A DNA stretch of 64,000 nucleotides from Amoebidium appalachense (GCA_963693365.1 CAVNZM010000003.1:9858001-9922000), one strand, 5' to 3'. Counted from the first letter of the stretch, positions 1 to 14,512 are shown. Made by a program: numbers and translations. Notes: generated by a model from the sequence alone, not told the origin.

Positions 1-116
1 GTGAAGGAGAGAAGCGCTATGATTCTCTACTATGTGTATTGACAGAACAAAGCGTGGACGAGTTTTACGGATATAATAAGACAAGGCAGAATGATCTGCA
101 TTACACAATACCCCTC

Positions 117-184
117 ACCTCCCCCTCCCCACCCCCCCCCTTTGTCTGCCCCTCCCTCTCTTACTTTCTCTCGTTCTCTCCTCT

Positions 185-229
<45 letters not shown>

Positions 230-672
230 TTAAAAATTCTCTCTCTCTTTCTCTCTTTCTCTCTCTCTCTCCTCCCTCCCCCCCCCCCCTCTCTCTCTGT
301 GTGTGTGCGTCGGTCAATGGTGGTGGTATGTAGTGGTGGTGGTGGTGGAGTGTGCGTGCGCGCGCTCATGCACGTGTGCATACCAAATACTTCTTTCCTT
401 GCAAAACTTCGGGTGGGCCGAGAGGGGAGGGGGGGGAGTAAGGGCTGAGGGGAGGGGGGAGGGGTGGAGGGGGAGAAGGGGGGGGGGGGGGGGGGGGGGG
501 GGGAAGGGGGAGGGTAGATGAGAGGGGAGGAAGGGGGTGGGGGGGGGGGGGGTGGGGGGAGGAGGGAGGGATGGTGGTTCGAAATGTCTTTGTAGCTTTC
601 GATCAATGCATCGGGTAAGTCATTTCACCAGTGAAATTTTTGATTTTTATTTAGTTTTTTTGGTGTTTGTGT

Positions 673-728
<56 letters not shown>

Positions 729-809
729 GAGAGAGAGATAGAGGGAGAGAGATAGAGGGAGAGAGAGAGAGAGAGACCGAAGGGGGGGGTGGGAAGGGGA
801 AGAGGGGAA

Positions 810-840
<31 letters not shown>

Positions 841-860
841 CTCTGGAGCTGTCTGTGCAT
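117..860. repeat. Low-complexity block: C-rich, (CT)n, G-rich, (GA)n
   Basis: A pyrimidine-rich stretch with (CT)n (about 180-290) is followed by G-rich DNA (about 430-570), a run of about 40 G (687-727), (GA)n and another G run (811-840). No coding signal is visible. The frames across it translate only to poly-Ser/Leu, poly-Pro or poly-Gly. Confidence 0.9.
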
Positions 861-1342
861 TAAGCAGCAATGATAAAGCCATTTTCTTGTTGCAATCAGC
901 CTGGTGGTTAAAGTTTACTGAGGTGTTTATGCAGGGGTGCAATGGTGTCGGAGGGAGCTTTTACACCCACTCTTCAGAATAGCTGTTTGTGGCCAATGGC
1001 GGTTGGTGTGGGTGGTGGGCTGAGCTCAAACTGCTAATATTAAGCCTGGCATGCATCAACCACCACAATTGACCAACGAGAAAACGAAGGAAAGATGAGG
1101 TTAAGCATCAGTGTGCTTTTATTGGTCGCTCCCCCAGGCCAATCAGGAAACACGACATGGACCCCACGGATATGCACATCCACATTATACAGATGAAACT
1201 ACACCCCTTTGTTTATGTCAAATGCTACACGGCCATAAGCTAAAACCAAAAACCTGGCACACTAATTAAGCAACTACAAACAAGATAACCAAGACTAGCA
1301 AACCAAACCTGTAAGGCGGGAAAAAAAAAGGAAAAACAAAAA

Positions 1343-1343
<1 letters not shown>

Positions 1344-1398
<55 letters not shown>
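1344..1398. repeat. poly(G) tract, about 55 bases
   Basis: Uninterrupted G run, equal to poly(C) on the minus strand, flanked by ordinary sequence on both sides. Exact length in an assembly is unreliable for homopolymers. Confidence 0.9.
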
Positions 1399-1399
<1 letters not shown>

Positions 1400-1572
1400 A
1401 TGTGGCATATGATGCCAGGGATATGGCATTCGATGATTAAAAACTGGCCATGGAGGAGGCCACAAGTTGTGTGGATTTTTAGGAAAACAATATGATATCG
1501 CAGAAACGGGCAAGGCTCTGTCATCGACCTTGGATAGAGGGCAAGCTCCGGTAGGAGCAGGGATGGCGGTGG

Positions 1573-1978
1573 CGTGTGTGCGTGTGTGTGTGTGTGCGTG
1601 TGTATGTGTATGTGTGTGTGTGTGTGTGTGTCAGTGTGTGTGTGTGTGTTTAGTGGGTGGGTGGGGAGAGGGCTGTTTTGTAGGTATCCGCCCTTCTTCC
1701 CCGTCTCTTGGTAACCCCCAAAACACCCACACACACACACCTACCCACCCACCCACACCCACACACACACATGCACACACACACACTGAGTCAGTATGAG
1801 TTTTGGAATAGTCTCATTGCCGGTAGGCCCCCCCTCCCTCCCCCCAGCTGTTACCGCCCCCAGCACACGCACACACAAACACGCACGCGCGCACGCACAC
1901 ACACACGCCCGCCCGCCCGCCCGCCCGCCCGCCCGCCCGCACGCACGCACGCACACACGCACACACACACACACGCGT
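1573..1978. repeat. (TG)n, (CA)n and (CCCG)n microsatellites
   Basis: A (TG)n tract at about 1575-1650 is followed by (CA)n with CCCA interruptions at about 1728-1790. A second CA/CG-rich block holds a short (CCCG)n run at about 1907-1940. No gene is visible. Confidence 0.85.
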
Positions 1979-2029
1979 CGGTTCAAGGCTGCTAATATTA
2001 GGAAACCCCATGCCCACCACTTTTAACTG

Positions 2030-4551
2030 AAAAAATTTCCCCAGTATTTTGAAACTTCATAATAGTCTCAGCCTGGCATTTCACCAAATATAAATCATCG
2101 AAGACCTATAATACCCAATGACCTCCTACCTTACCTCATATCGCCCTACCTTACATTTTTCTCGGCTGCCCTACCGTCCGGGAATTTCAACGCACGAAGC
2201 TTAATTTGTTATGGTCCGAGGGTTCTGTATTGCTTAGTATTCCCGGCATGTAACTTAAACCTAGACATTTATACGTACTAATGCCGTAGAAGCTCATCAC
2301 CCGTGATACATAACACACACCCTGGCATTTGTAACTCGGATTCTTCAATTTGGGCCTAACTGAATTAGTCAGATGCGCTTTCCTTGAACTCAACATACGA
2401 TAAACATATTCTTGTGTGGTTCAAGTATTTTTTTGCGCCCTTCTAAAGCGAAGCTGGGATAAACTTTGAAAAGGCGCTCGAGTATTGATACATATGCTTG
2501 AAACTTCTGTGTATTGATTTGGGCAGTAGTGGTATTTGTTGCCGTACAAGCTGTAAACACAGCTGGACAAAAACAAAGGGAAATTTTGCTTCTGGGCGAA
2601 TTGAATTCCGGAGCGGGTAAGCCGTGTACTTTGTCGTGTTAAACTTGATTTGTTAGCTCAGAGAACTGTCTAGTCAAAATCAATAACTGTTGACTCGTTC
2701 CTTTTATACTCTCAACCATGATTGCAATGAAACAGATCTATTGAAACGGACGTTTCGGCACGTTTATGCTCTATTAGCGCCCTTGGTCCGTCACGTTTCT
2801 CTGTTTGTGTTTTTGATCTGGCGGTATCCACATGTTGCAAACAAAAGGTGGGGCGTGGTGACGAACCATCCAATCGCAGCGCCTGACCTTATCTTATGAG
2901 AAACCCTCTAGATCTGGGGCTTATTTATCGAATTGGGTAGCCTTATACTAAAAATGTTTATCACAAGTTAAGCGATTATAAGAGTTATAATGATGCTTTT
3001 GTGTTAAATTTCGGGAATATTTTATATTTGTACAATTACTTCTAGGGTTACAGTTTTTGCAGCTAAATACTTCTGCATTTGTGATTGAGGGGCAAATGTT
3101 TTTTGTTTGAGTGCTCTTTTCTAGGGGTTTATTGTGTAAGTATTCTGAGTGGGCCACTCGGCACGCACCACAAGATCTAACGGTCCCTTCCGAGCCAATC
3201 AAAAAAAGAAGCGGCTCTTTGTATGACTATACACGAATCGCTGATATAGTTTAAAACAACGTCTAGCGATAGGCTAAAAATGCATTTCGTGATTTTGAAA
3301 ACGTGAGTTGATTCGCCTAGACATCACCTTTGGCCTCAGAACTAAACACGTTTCGCCGAAGCGTTTTTGTTATAAAATTAAACATAAGATTTAATTAAGA
3401 TAGATGTCCAATGGTACATAATAGTTAAAGGGGGTTTCTTTGAGCTTTTCGGGCCGGGTCGGGTCAGAGGCGATTCTAGCTATATGATTGGTGTGCTGCG
3501 CATCAATTGCGCACCATGGTTTGGCTGGAAGCAAGGTACAGATGCGCCATAATACAAGAAAAAAGAAAAAGAAAAGAGAAAAAAAGAAAATAAGAATGGA
3601 ATAATAATAATAAAGCGTTTGGAATAAGACTGCAGTTCATATCATGATTTATATGCTGAATAAATGGCTTGACCCGGATGTGCTGGAATTGGTGCAATTA
3701 ATCGGCCTAAAAGAAACCCCCTTAATAGGTTTCTACGATAAAATCACGTAACAAGTTCCAGATCGCTGCCCTTTTATTGGCGCAGATGGAATTATACGAA
3801 TCTGGAAGAAGAAAAATTAGTGTAGGCTCCGACGTTGTACACCTTATTTTTGGCTACATATTATGGCTTAACAATATAGCTTCCTTTTTAAAAAAACTAA
3901 TTATTAAGTATAAATATATGTGTTTAGCTATAGTTTTTACCTATGTATGTACAAAAACTTGGCTGGCTAGCATTCAAAGGCTTGACGTTTGTGCTTGAGC
4001 AGGCACGAGGGTCGAGTTTGCTTCGCTCCGGGCCGCACACAGCGGCATGTTGACGGGGGGCGGTGCGCCGGCATCAACCGGCCAACCGTCACTGGCAGGC
4101 ACCCTTTTTTTTTTTTTTTTTTTTTTTTTTGTTCTTTGCAAGCGCCTCACCGGGCTTATCTCCTTCCGCTTACCATAACTTGGAAGAAAAGGTACCGGTT
4201 TACGGTTTAAGTCTTTTTGAGCTTTTTCTTCGTGCATTACTTCTAGCGTAGAAAAGCGTGTTTCGGCACCCGTTTTGGACGCACCACACGTTCAACATCT
4301 GTGGAGTGGTGCGTGAGGTGAAGCCGAAAAACGGTCGAACAGCTCCGTACGGCTTATACTCAACACGTCACTTGTATTGGTTGGTGTTATGAAACCGGAA
4401 GTTAGAGAGTTATATATGTTGGTCACCATTTATTAGAAACCTTTTTGGAACAGCTGTTTCTTGCTTGTGGTCGAGTGTGCGTTTCCTCAAGCAAGTTTGC
4501 CCACCATCAGTCAAGTAAAACTTGACGCTTAGTTTTCATCGATCAGACAAC
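2030..4551. other. Unique AT-rich intergenic DNA upstream of the first gene
   Basis: Largely non-repetitive. It has no open frame longer than about 95 codons with convincing composition, apart from a poly(T) run near 4103-4130. The interval 4380-4551, just before the first ATG, is the likely promoter and 5' leader; no clear core element could be picked out. A MITE-like element inside the interval is listed separately. Confidence 0.5.
3424..3727. mobile_element. MITE-like element with short imperfect terminal inverted repeats
   Basis: The left end contains GGGGGTTTCTTT (about 3429-3440) and the right end its complement, AAAGAAACCCCC (about 3711-3722), flanked by TTAA-like bases. The roughly 300 bp between them has no coding capacity. 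The right-end motif TCGGCCTAAAAGAAACCC recurs at about 60394-60411, inside a DDB1 intron, which shows that the end is dispersed. The element class is inferred from structure alone. Confidence 0.4.
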
Positions 4552-6587
4552 ATGAGTGCGCCACCACCGCCGTCAAGCAACACCAAGGGTGTTCCTCCCG
4601 GGGGGATTCTCCCAATCACCCCCGCCACAGGGCCTCGTGTTCGTTCAAACAACAGTTATGGATGTCAGTTTGGGTGCGCTGGGAGGCGCTACAGTAACCA
4701 ACATTCAAGACGCCAGCACTATCGCCGTCACCACAAGGATCAGATAAACAACTTGCTGAAGATGAGGCGCAACGGAAAGTTTCTCGATTCAGACGGGTAG
4801 GTGTGCTGTTTGTTTTGTGGCCTGTTTGTGACGGAGGATGTTGTGGGTGATGTGTTGTAAGAGTCGATTGTGTTGGTGGAGTTAGATAGTCAAGAGAACA
4901 GAGCTTCATGTAAGAATTGTCTTGTGCTACTGTGGCATGTGTCCACATATCTTCACGACAGCATGGTTTTTTCCTTTCATGCATCCTCTTTCTGGCTTTT
5001 ATACCTCCGGCTGCTCTTGCAGGTTGCATGTGCTTTGTTTGCTCGAATTCGGTGTAAAATTTCTTCGTTGTGTTCAGCACACAAGTCGGTCGAGCCTGGC
5101 TCTACACTGCTTCTCGTTGAAGCATTCCTTGGTTGCTCTCTTTAAAGCTGAAGGTTGGGTACACGTGGGGAGCAGACCTTAGTTTAGGCAGATAGAGCCA
5201 CGTAGGTTCTCGGGTTTAGGTCATACAAACAGCAGCTGTCAGGGGTTTTCAAGGTACTGTAGATAGCTCTTTTCCGAACTGCTAGAATCAAGTGCTACAA
5301 ACTGTCCTTGATACTTGGTATATAAGTGAACACATACCTGTGAGTTTAGACTTGTTGAACTCGTTTCTGTGAACTTACGACTGTTCTGTCATGACGAAGA
5401 TGAAACACTGCCATGCTCCTTATCATACTCCTTATTCGATGATGGTCTTACACTCTGGCTGGTCTTTCTCTTCTAGGTATCCGAGTGGATTGTGTATGAC
5501 TTGGCTTGTTTGTTTTTTTTGCTGGGGAACATGTTTGGCAGAAGGATACTTATCTTGCAGAGCCGACTGCTGTGCCATGTTTTGATATGCTCCACCGAGC
5601 AAGCACGTATGAGTTGCACATGTTGCCATTGCCCACAGTATGCTCGTGTGCAACACAAGCAGCACAAGCACTACACTGCTGATACACGTATGAGAGTTTT
5701 TTTGCATGTAAACTGCTTTTGCTTCGGGTTACCTTCCTACGTCATCACATCCTCTTGTTGCCATTCAGTGCTATGCTTCTTCTTCGTTATCACCCGTGCA
5801 TATCATATTTACACACGTGTACAGTGTTCAGATTAACAAGCATCCTTTTACCCGTTGTTGAACTTTGATGCTTGAGAAGCATTTATGTCCAAATGTCCAA
5901 TAGATCACTTACCCCTCCCTTGTGCCGTTTCGATTTTGCAACTAGGCATACTCTTGATTGCATCGCTTATCAGCAGACACCTGCATCATCCATTTTCCCC
6001 TGAAACGGGGGTTTGCTTGGTCGATAGTCTCACAAGAGATCACACACACCACAGGCTTCCCGTGCCTATCGCCTCTGCAGACACCAAGCCGGGTGCGTTC
6101 CCTTACTACCAAACTGAGGGCGACGAGAAGGATGAGGATGGAGAGCCAGCACCGGCCCAAGACGTGAATGACTTTGTCTACTTCTTGGCCCAGGTGAGAA
6201 ACATGCGGATGAATTGTGGATGTGTCTTCTTTGGTGATGTGGGAATGTGTGGGAATGCGCAGTTTTTTTTTTTTTTTGTTTGTTTGTTTTTGTTGTGTCT
6301 GAATGTGAGAGACACGTGGGGTGCGAGAGGGAAGGATAAACGGAGAATTCGACGAGAGTGATACGGAGGGTAAGAGAGAGCGAGAGACAGACAGAGAGAA
6401 AGTGAGACGGTGTGCTGGTGGGCCTGTCTGGAAAGATAGTCAGGTCAGTGGTTTGGGTGGTGGAAAGTTGTAGAGGGGGTGAGGAGGTGAGGAGGGAGAG
6501 AGAGTGAGGGGGGGGAGGGGCAGGGGAGGAGAGAGAGAGAGAGACAGAGAGAGGGAGGGAGGGAGAGGGGGGGGGGAGGGGGGGGGG

Positions 6588-6637
<50 letters not shown>

Positions 6638-7092
6638 GGGAGAGAGAGAGAGAGAGAAGAGGCCAGAAGGGAGATGGATAAGAAAAAGAGACACTGTCGG
6701 TGTCCGAATGCGTACATTTGTGCCTACATATTCCTTACTAGATGTATATGCATAAGCGTGCACATTAATTTCAGGGAGGTGTAATTTGGGTGCGCATGAG
6801 TGCCTGCGCGTCTGGGCCACCCGGCAGGGGGGGAAGGGTGGGGACGGGGGGGGGGGGGGGGGGGGGGGGAAGGGGTATGTGACTTTGTTTTCTCTTCGTG
6901 CATTATAAGCGCACCATCTTATTTTTTTGGGTAGTCCGTAACAGTTGGGGTTGCAGAAGGGTATTGTAGGAGTGTGCGGGTGCGAAAGGGGGGAAAGGTA
7001 GGACCAAAGATATGGGGTTGGGCGTGCAGTATGCACATGCCTGGCAGTGCTTTAGTGGTTGCGAGAGTGGTTAGCGGTGGTTTGTGTGTGTT

Positions 7093-7144
<52 letters not shown>

Positions 7145-8795
7145 GGGGGGGGGTGGGGGTGGGGTTGTCCCCGGGTGGCTAGTCAATCTGGATTTAAATC
7201 TGAAGACGGGTAGTTAAGCATTGACCCCCCCCCCCCCCCCCCCCCCCGCCCCATCCCCCCCGCCCCTCTCCCTCCCCACCTTTATCCCTAAACACAGGTG
7301 AATCAGCGCGAGCGCAGGGGTAAAGAGAAGGCCGAACCGGGCGAGTCGAGCGGCCAAAACAGCTCCGGGGAGGGCCACTCCACGGAAGACAGCGCCACGG
7401 AGAGCCGCACGGCCTCACCATCTCCCCCTCAGTCACCAACCGCTAAGAAGCGCAAGGAGAAGAAACCCAAAAACGGGACACAGGCAACCCCCGCCGCCCC
7501 CGCCACTACCACCCCTGCGCATGCACAGCCAGCGCTTGCACCCGTCCCCCCCCAGGCGCACCCTCCCCAGGGGTACGCACACCCACCCGAGGGATACGGT
7601 GCACACCCACAACACTACCCGCCCCACCCGGCAATGATGCACGGGATGGCGCCCCCTCCTCCCCCCGGGCGCTGCGGCCGCGTACCAGATGCCCCCCGCC
7701 TTCCGGATATGCACCCCACCCTCAAGCCATGATGCCGCCACCCCCACCCCCCCAGGCACAAACCCTGTCTGCCCCTCCGTCTTCGACGGCGGTGGCTCCG
7801 GGGGGACACGGTGGAACGGTTACGGTGATGGGGAGCAGCGTTCTTCCGACGTATGTCCCTCGCGAAATGGCGCTTTCTGGCGTGATTGCTCAGTGCGTGC
7901 TGTCCAACCCGAACATGTCTGCGCAGGACGTTGAGATGTACGTGAGGAGCGCTCACCCTGCCCTTTACGAACCTTACACCATTTCCAGGCTCATACAGCT
8001 GCACGTTATCATTGCACAGAACCTAAAGAGGGGCGCCCAGTTTGTCTCGGCTTCGAACCCTCCCGCCACCCCCGCCACGGCCCCTGCGACACCGTATGGT
8101 TCCGGCGCCCCACCTCAACAGAGTAATGTTTCTGGGTCGGAGCAGCCGGGAGTTACCCCCATGACACCTGTGAATGGAGAGTATGGGGGTGGAGAGGGGG
8201 AGGAGGAGGAGAGGAAACCCACGGCAAAGGGAGGGAAGGGGAGGAAGAGGGGTGGGGCAGCGGCTGCTGCAAAGAAGGAAAAGGCGGAGAAGGAAGAAGG
8301 GGAAGGTCAAGGGGAGGGGGAGGAGAAGAAAGAGGAAGGGGAGAAGCCGGCTAAGGGGAGGAAGGGGAAGAAGAAGCAAGCAGCCACTGCTGTGGCGGCC
8401 CCTGCCGAGGCGGAGGGGGAGGGAGAGGGTGGTGAGGAAAACAAAAACACACAGAATGAGGAAGGGACAGTGGCAGCGGCACCTAAACGGGGTCGTGGGA
8501 CACAACGGATGGCGGTGAAGGAAGAGGAGGATGGGGACTCCACACAGGAGGATACACCCCAGCCACCACCGGCCAAAAAGGCAAAAGGGGCTGCGGCGGG
8601 CGGGGCAGGGAAAAAGTCTGAGAAAGAGAAGGAAAAGGAAGAGGAAAAAGAAAATGAAAAGGAAAAGACGGCTGCTGACGAGAGTGTGAAGAATGTGGAT
8701 ACGGAGGCGGCGGCTGAAAATGCGAAGGAGCAGAAGGTGTGTATGTTTTGAGTATTTTTCCCTTTATACTATATTCCCACCTTCGTTCACACAGA

Positions 8796-8828
<33 letters not shown>

Positions 8829-9043
8829 GCACGCACACAAGAATGCACACACACATACAGACAGACACAAACACACAAGCATACACACGCACACACGTGC
8901 ACACATTGGACACACGCGCGCGTGCGCGCACGCACACGCACACACGTGCGCGCAGACGTGTGATTGGACGATGTGTACACCTGCATCAACTTCCTTAACG
9001 GCACCTCAGCATACACACATACACAGGCACGTACGCATGCGCG

Positions 9044-9076
<33 letters not shown>

Positions 9077-9257
9077 GCAGACAGATGTGTTCCCAATCGT
9101 GCTCACACACCCACACAAAAACGTGCAAATTCATGTGTTCGTACCTTTTTCAGCAGCCCCCCCCCCCTCCCCCCCCCCCCCCCCTCCACCTCCTCCCCCT
9201 GACGTTTTGTAGTTTGTCCTTAGTTGTCACCTCCATATATCCAACACTCTAATGCAT

Positions 9258-9295
<38 letters not shown>

Positions 9296-9640
9296 AGCTT
9301 ACCCACCCACCCACTCACCACCACCACCACTACTGCAACTTTCCCCCCGTCCTTTATCAGAAACAAGATCCTTGATAGAAAAAGGTTGGCTGCTCTGAAT
9401 GCAGACGAAATTGGAAAGCAGTGTTCATCCGTGAGTGGGGGTTGTGTGTGCCTGATTTGGGTGACTTGCGTTTGTGGGTTTGTGCTTTTGTGCATGGAAA
9501 AGCAGGAAACTGTGCTGCAGGGGTTAAATGTTCTGATAACAGTTTGTGTGCTATCACAGCCGAGGAAGGCCAGGGGTAAAAAGGCAAAGGAACCTGTTAA
9601 GGAGGCAGAACCGGAGGAGAATGCTGGGGAGGAGGAGTGA
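4552..9640 (+). CDS. Unrecognised proline-rich, Lys/Glu-rich, probably nuclear protein (spliced)
   Basis: Proposed exons are 4552-4796, 6055-6193, 7298-8736 and 9560-9640 (stop TGA). Splice phases agree at every junction and all introns are GT-AG. The model gives about 633 residues. I do not recognise the family. The N-terminus is Pro-rich. The middle has Pro/His/Tyr/Met-rich low complexity, then one compact ordered-looking stretch, roughly [14 protein letters not shown] to LHVIIAQNL (about 7868-8021). The C-terminal half is a highly charged Lys/Glu/Ala tract with basic clusters such as KKRKEKK and PAKKAKG, which suggest nuclear localisation. In exon 3 the frame changes twice near 7665-7700, in a GGG run and a CCCCCC run. 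Dropping one base at each site gives one open frame and the right exit phase, so these are probably assembly indels. Function is unknown. Confidence 0.55.
6485..6660. repeat. (GA)n/G-rich tract in intron 2 of the first gene
   Basis: Purine-only stretch dominated by GAGAGA and G runs. The rest of this intron (6194-7297) also holds a G run (about 6847-6869), (GT)n at about 7097-7141 and a C run (about 7225-7247) just before the acceptor. Confidence 0.85.
8777..9080. repeat. (CA)n/(CG)n-interrupted microsatellite in the last intron of the first gene
   Basis: Two blocks of (CA)n with ACGC and ACAG variants. The intron (8737-9559) continues with C runs at about 9157-9184 and 9259-9293. Confidence 0.85.
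9361..9430 (+). other. Exon-like segment, not in phase with the gene model
   Basis: Bounded by CAG upstream and GTGAGT downstream. One frame reads [18 protein letters not shown], which looks protein-like. Joined to exon 3 of the first gene in phase 0 it meets a stop at once, and exon 3 joins the terminal exon directly in phase without it. It may be an alternative or decayed exon. Confidence 0.25.
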
Positions 9641-9663
9641 ACACTACAGGTGGGTGGGTGTTT

Positions 9664-9839
9664 GGGGGGGGGGGGGGGGGGGGGGGGGGGTGCGTGGGGG
9701 GTGGGGAGGGGGGGGGTGCGTGTGTGTGTGCGTGCACGCGCGCGCGTGTGTAAATACGTGTGTGTGTGTGCATGTTACTGAATAGGGGGATGGGTGGTTG
9801 TGGATGAATTGGATGACGGGTGTTCACTGATTGATGATG

Positions 9840-9884
<45 letters not shown>

Positions 9885-10163
9885 TGTTTGTATGTGTGGA
9901 TGCGCTGGTGTAAGGGAAGAAGGGGAGACGTGGAGATGTGGTTGTGGATGTATGGGGTGACGGGTGTGCATTGTGGTTGATTCTGGTGTGCTCACTTGAC
10001 GTGTGTGTGTGTGTGTGTGTGTTTGTATGTCTCACTGTGTGTCTCGGTGGTACGAGAAGTGTTTGAGGTGGGTGGGTGGTGGTGGTGGTTCACTTTTTTT
10101 TTTTTTTTTTTTTTTTTTGGGTGGGGGGGGGGGGGGAGAGGGGGGGGGGGGGGGGGGGGGGGG
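9664..10163. repeat. Intergenic poly(G), (GT)n and T(n)G(n) compound tract
   Basis: A poly(G) run lies just after the first gene's stop, then (GT)n at about 9840-9880 and 10000-10022. A run of about 24 T passes directly into poly(G) at about 10094-10163. No gene is seen. Confidence 0.85.
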
Positions 10164-10191
10164 GATTGAGTGTTACATACCCGTGCTTTCG

Positions 10192-10221
10192 GTGTTGGGT
10201 GCCACACTGGGCACCCAACAC
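10192..10221. repeat. 12-bp-arm perfect inverted repeat
   Basis: GTGTTGGGTGCC, a six-base loop, then GGCACCCAACAC. It lies directly beside the end of a poly(G) tract in intergenic DNA. It could be an element terminus or a fold-back; no terminator T-run follows it. Confidence 0.6.
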
Positions 10222-10685
10222 ATTATTCATCGAGCTTGTCTCCTGCCGTGTGTTCAGTATACTGGAGTAATCCATTCTGCCTTTTCCTCTGTGCTTTTAT
10301 ATATTTTCTTGCATATCTCCGTTTTGTGGTTATGATATACAGTCGTCGCCTGCATTTGTGTCCACCCTTAAGCCTTTGTGCAGCAGTGTGTGTTTGCACA
10401 GTTTTCCACACATGCATACACAAGCCCACGCACGCGCACAACCACATGCACACACACACACATACTTGCAAACGTGGCTCGGTTTTGTTGTAATGGATCT
10501 CCTCTTCTTTTGTATGAGCTGGTGTATGCGTGTGTGTGGATGCGCTCGTTCTTGGCATACGCATGCATATGTGTGCGTGCATGTATTATTGCGTGTGCAT
10601 GTGTGTGTACGCGGGCTCCAGCGCGAGATAATGTACCGAGGGAGCGGTGTGAAGGGGTGGTGGGTGTGTGTGTGGGTGGGTGGGT

Positions 10686-10750
<65 letters not shown>
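10686..10750. repeat. poly(G) tract, about 65 bases
   Basis: Uninterrupted G run (poly(C) on the minus strand). Further G runs follow at about 11093-11140 and 11311-11357. The sequence between them, and from 11358 to 12480, is ordinary AT-rich DNA without a supported gene; it contains C/A-rich repeats at about 12140-12320. Confidence 0.9.
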
Positions 10751-10751
<1 letters not shown>

Positions 10752-10833
10752 AGCCATCGACTCGTCAAGATGAATTGACCATTAATGATGCTACACAGGG
10801 GCCAAGTATTGATGGCGGCAGCAGGGGGCTCCC

Positions 10834-10864
<31 letters not shown>

Positions 10865-11091
10865 CCCCACCCTCAGCTATAATTTGCTGTTATGGTTGCA
10901 GTTTTTTCTTGTTTATTTACCTTCTGCCTCCCGGCTGTGCATCACCAAGCAGACTTGGCTTGGCGGTTCGAGTTTGAGGTGGGTTTTTTGGGCCGGGGAT
11001 ATACATTTACACAGCCTACGGTAGAAAATTAGTAGAGGGTGAAGAGCGGAGGGTGGTGTATATAGCGGTGGGTCATCTGAGGGTGTTTGCA

Positions 11092-11141
<50 letters not shown>

Positions 11142-11296
11142 TTCCCTTAATTTCTGTGGCGTTAATTTATATGCTTGCCAGCTACTTTCTCTATGAGCAA
11201 TGTAAAAACGTGGCATCTTTACACGGTCAGTGAACAGGCAGGTCTGGGCGAGGGGATGTGTTGATGTGTGGTGGTCGTGTTGGTTGTGTTGTGTGT

Positions 11297-11358
<62 letters not shown>

Positions 11359-12660
11359 AGTAGATGATGTGGTGACCTGCTGGTAAGTTATATGTCTCCA
11401 CTCTGTTGGATCGTGCTACAAAAAAGCGTGTGCTATTTGGTTTTTTACCTTTCTTCCCATACCTTTTTTGCATAGGGGGTCCTGATGGCCATATTATATT
11501 ACTGCCTAACATTGTAATGAATTTGATATTCCTGTTATCCCCAACGTTATTTGCACGACAAGAAGAAAAAAATGAGTGAAGTTTTAGCGATGGTGGTGAT
11601 GGATTTGGTTAGACATACATAGTGCAGGGCTGGGCGTCTATTATCTACATAGTCACAAAGCGTTTGGTATAAATATACCACGCCGACACCTAACATGTAA
11701 ATCCCATTCTGGATAGTCTCAGGATCACTTAATGCGGCACAGCAATAAATATCGCTTGGGCCCAAGCTGGTACTTTGATGCCTTGTATGTATGTGCTGTA
11801 TATGGATCACGTGATATTCTAGGCCACTGATTGGTCCATTCCATCGCAACAGTGAAAGTGCCACATATTTGCTGCTGTGTTTCCCGTCGTTGATCACGCA
11901 AATCCTACATGAACCGAGCTGCCATGTGTGCAAGTGTCGTTGGCCTCCCAATAAATTCAATAATAGGAGCTTGTGTGGCTAAAATTTGTGTGTTTTGAAG
12001 CAGTGGTCGTGGTGGACCAGGTGCACATGGGGGGCAGGCTTGTTTCTTTTCAATACATAAATTTTTGTATTATGATTCTTGTACGTATACACAGTCACCA
12101 GGCCTGACGAAACTGTAGCAAGGACAGAGATCTGGGAGCCCCCCCCCCCCCTCCCCCCCCCACAACCACCACCACCACCACCACATAAAAAACACACACG
12201 CACACACACACAGAGATTCACACCACCACCACCACCACAAAAAAGAAAAAGAAACTTTAGAAACTTAAGAAAAAAAAGAAAGAAAAGAAGTATATATACG
12301 GGGAAAAAAAAAAAAAAAAAAAGGCCAAAAATTTGGTGACTTTCTAAATATGGACCAACCGGACGATAACGGATCATATGCGCACAGGCCCGAAAATTCA
12401 GATTTTTCGGGTGGTATTTTCAAAAACACGGATCTAATTTCGACGAAATTCGTTGGTACTTTTGGTACCATCGCTTTCTAAGCTAGTTTTTCTAGTATAT
12501 ACTTTTTGCGCATAGTTTGTGCAATTTGTATGAGAGAACCTCGGGTGTCGATCGGGCTGTCGGCCTTGCCTAGACGTAACATGGTGTACCTGTTTGATGT
12601 GTGCCTGTTTGATGTGTGCCAGGGTGTGTGTGCGCCGTGCTAGTGCCCGCGCACGCCGTG

Positions 12661-13735
<1,075 letters not shown>

Positions 13736-14235
13736 ATACACATGCACGGGCGCATGCCACCCCACGGTGTGACTCCGAGGCTGAAACTCGAGGCTGTGCA
13801 ACGTTTTGTTTTATACCAGGCAGAGTGCAGACCGTGCTCTAAGTTAGCAATCAATATGTCGGTTTCTGCCAACTTTCTGGCCCACCCCCTACCGGGAAGG
13901 GAAAAAACTGTAAATTAATTGCACTTCCTAAACAATATGAAGAAGAAAAATGGTTCCGTGGGTCTGTATAGCAACACCGTGCCATGAAAAAAACTTGCAG
14001 ACAGAAAAGAACCCCTCTGTTATTATAAAATTAGAAAGTCATTTCCTAAGCAACATGAATAAGAAAAATGGTGTCGCGGTATGTATTGCAACACCGTGCT
14101 ATGGAGGGAGGGGAAAAAAAAAAATGCAGACAGAGAAGAACCCCTTTGTTATGATAGTTAGAAGGGGGGGAAAAGTCAAGCCGAACAGAAAGTGTAACAG
14201 AAATCGAAATTTATTTGTCGTTGTGTCTCTCTCTC

Positions 14236-14512
<277 letters not shown>

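Noticed and set aside
2187-2396. Minus-strand 69-codon ORF
   Set aside because: It overlaps repeated CCTGGCAT-type words in AT-rich DNA; likely chance.
4556-4747. Alternative frame in the first exon (containing [18 protein letters not shown]) as the real coding frame
   Set aside because: It meets several stops before the donor. The frame starting at ATG 4552 reaches GT at 4797 and joins exon 2 in phase.
11547-11960. Minus-strand ORF of 137 codons
   Set aside because: No recognisable motif, no splice partners and unremarkable composition; the length is possible by chance.
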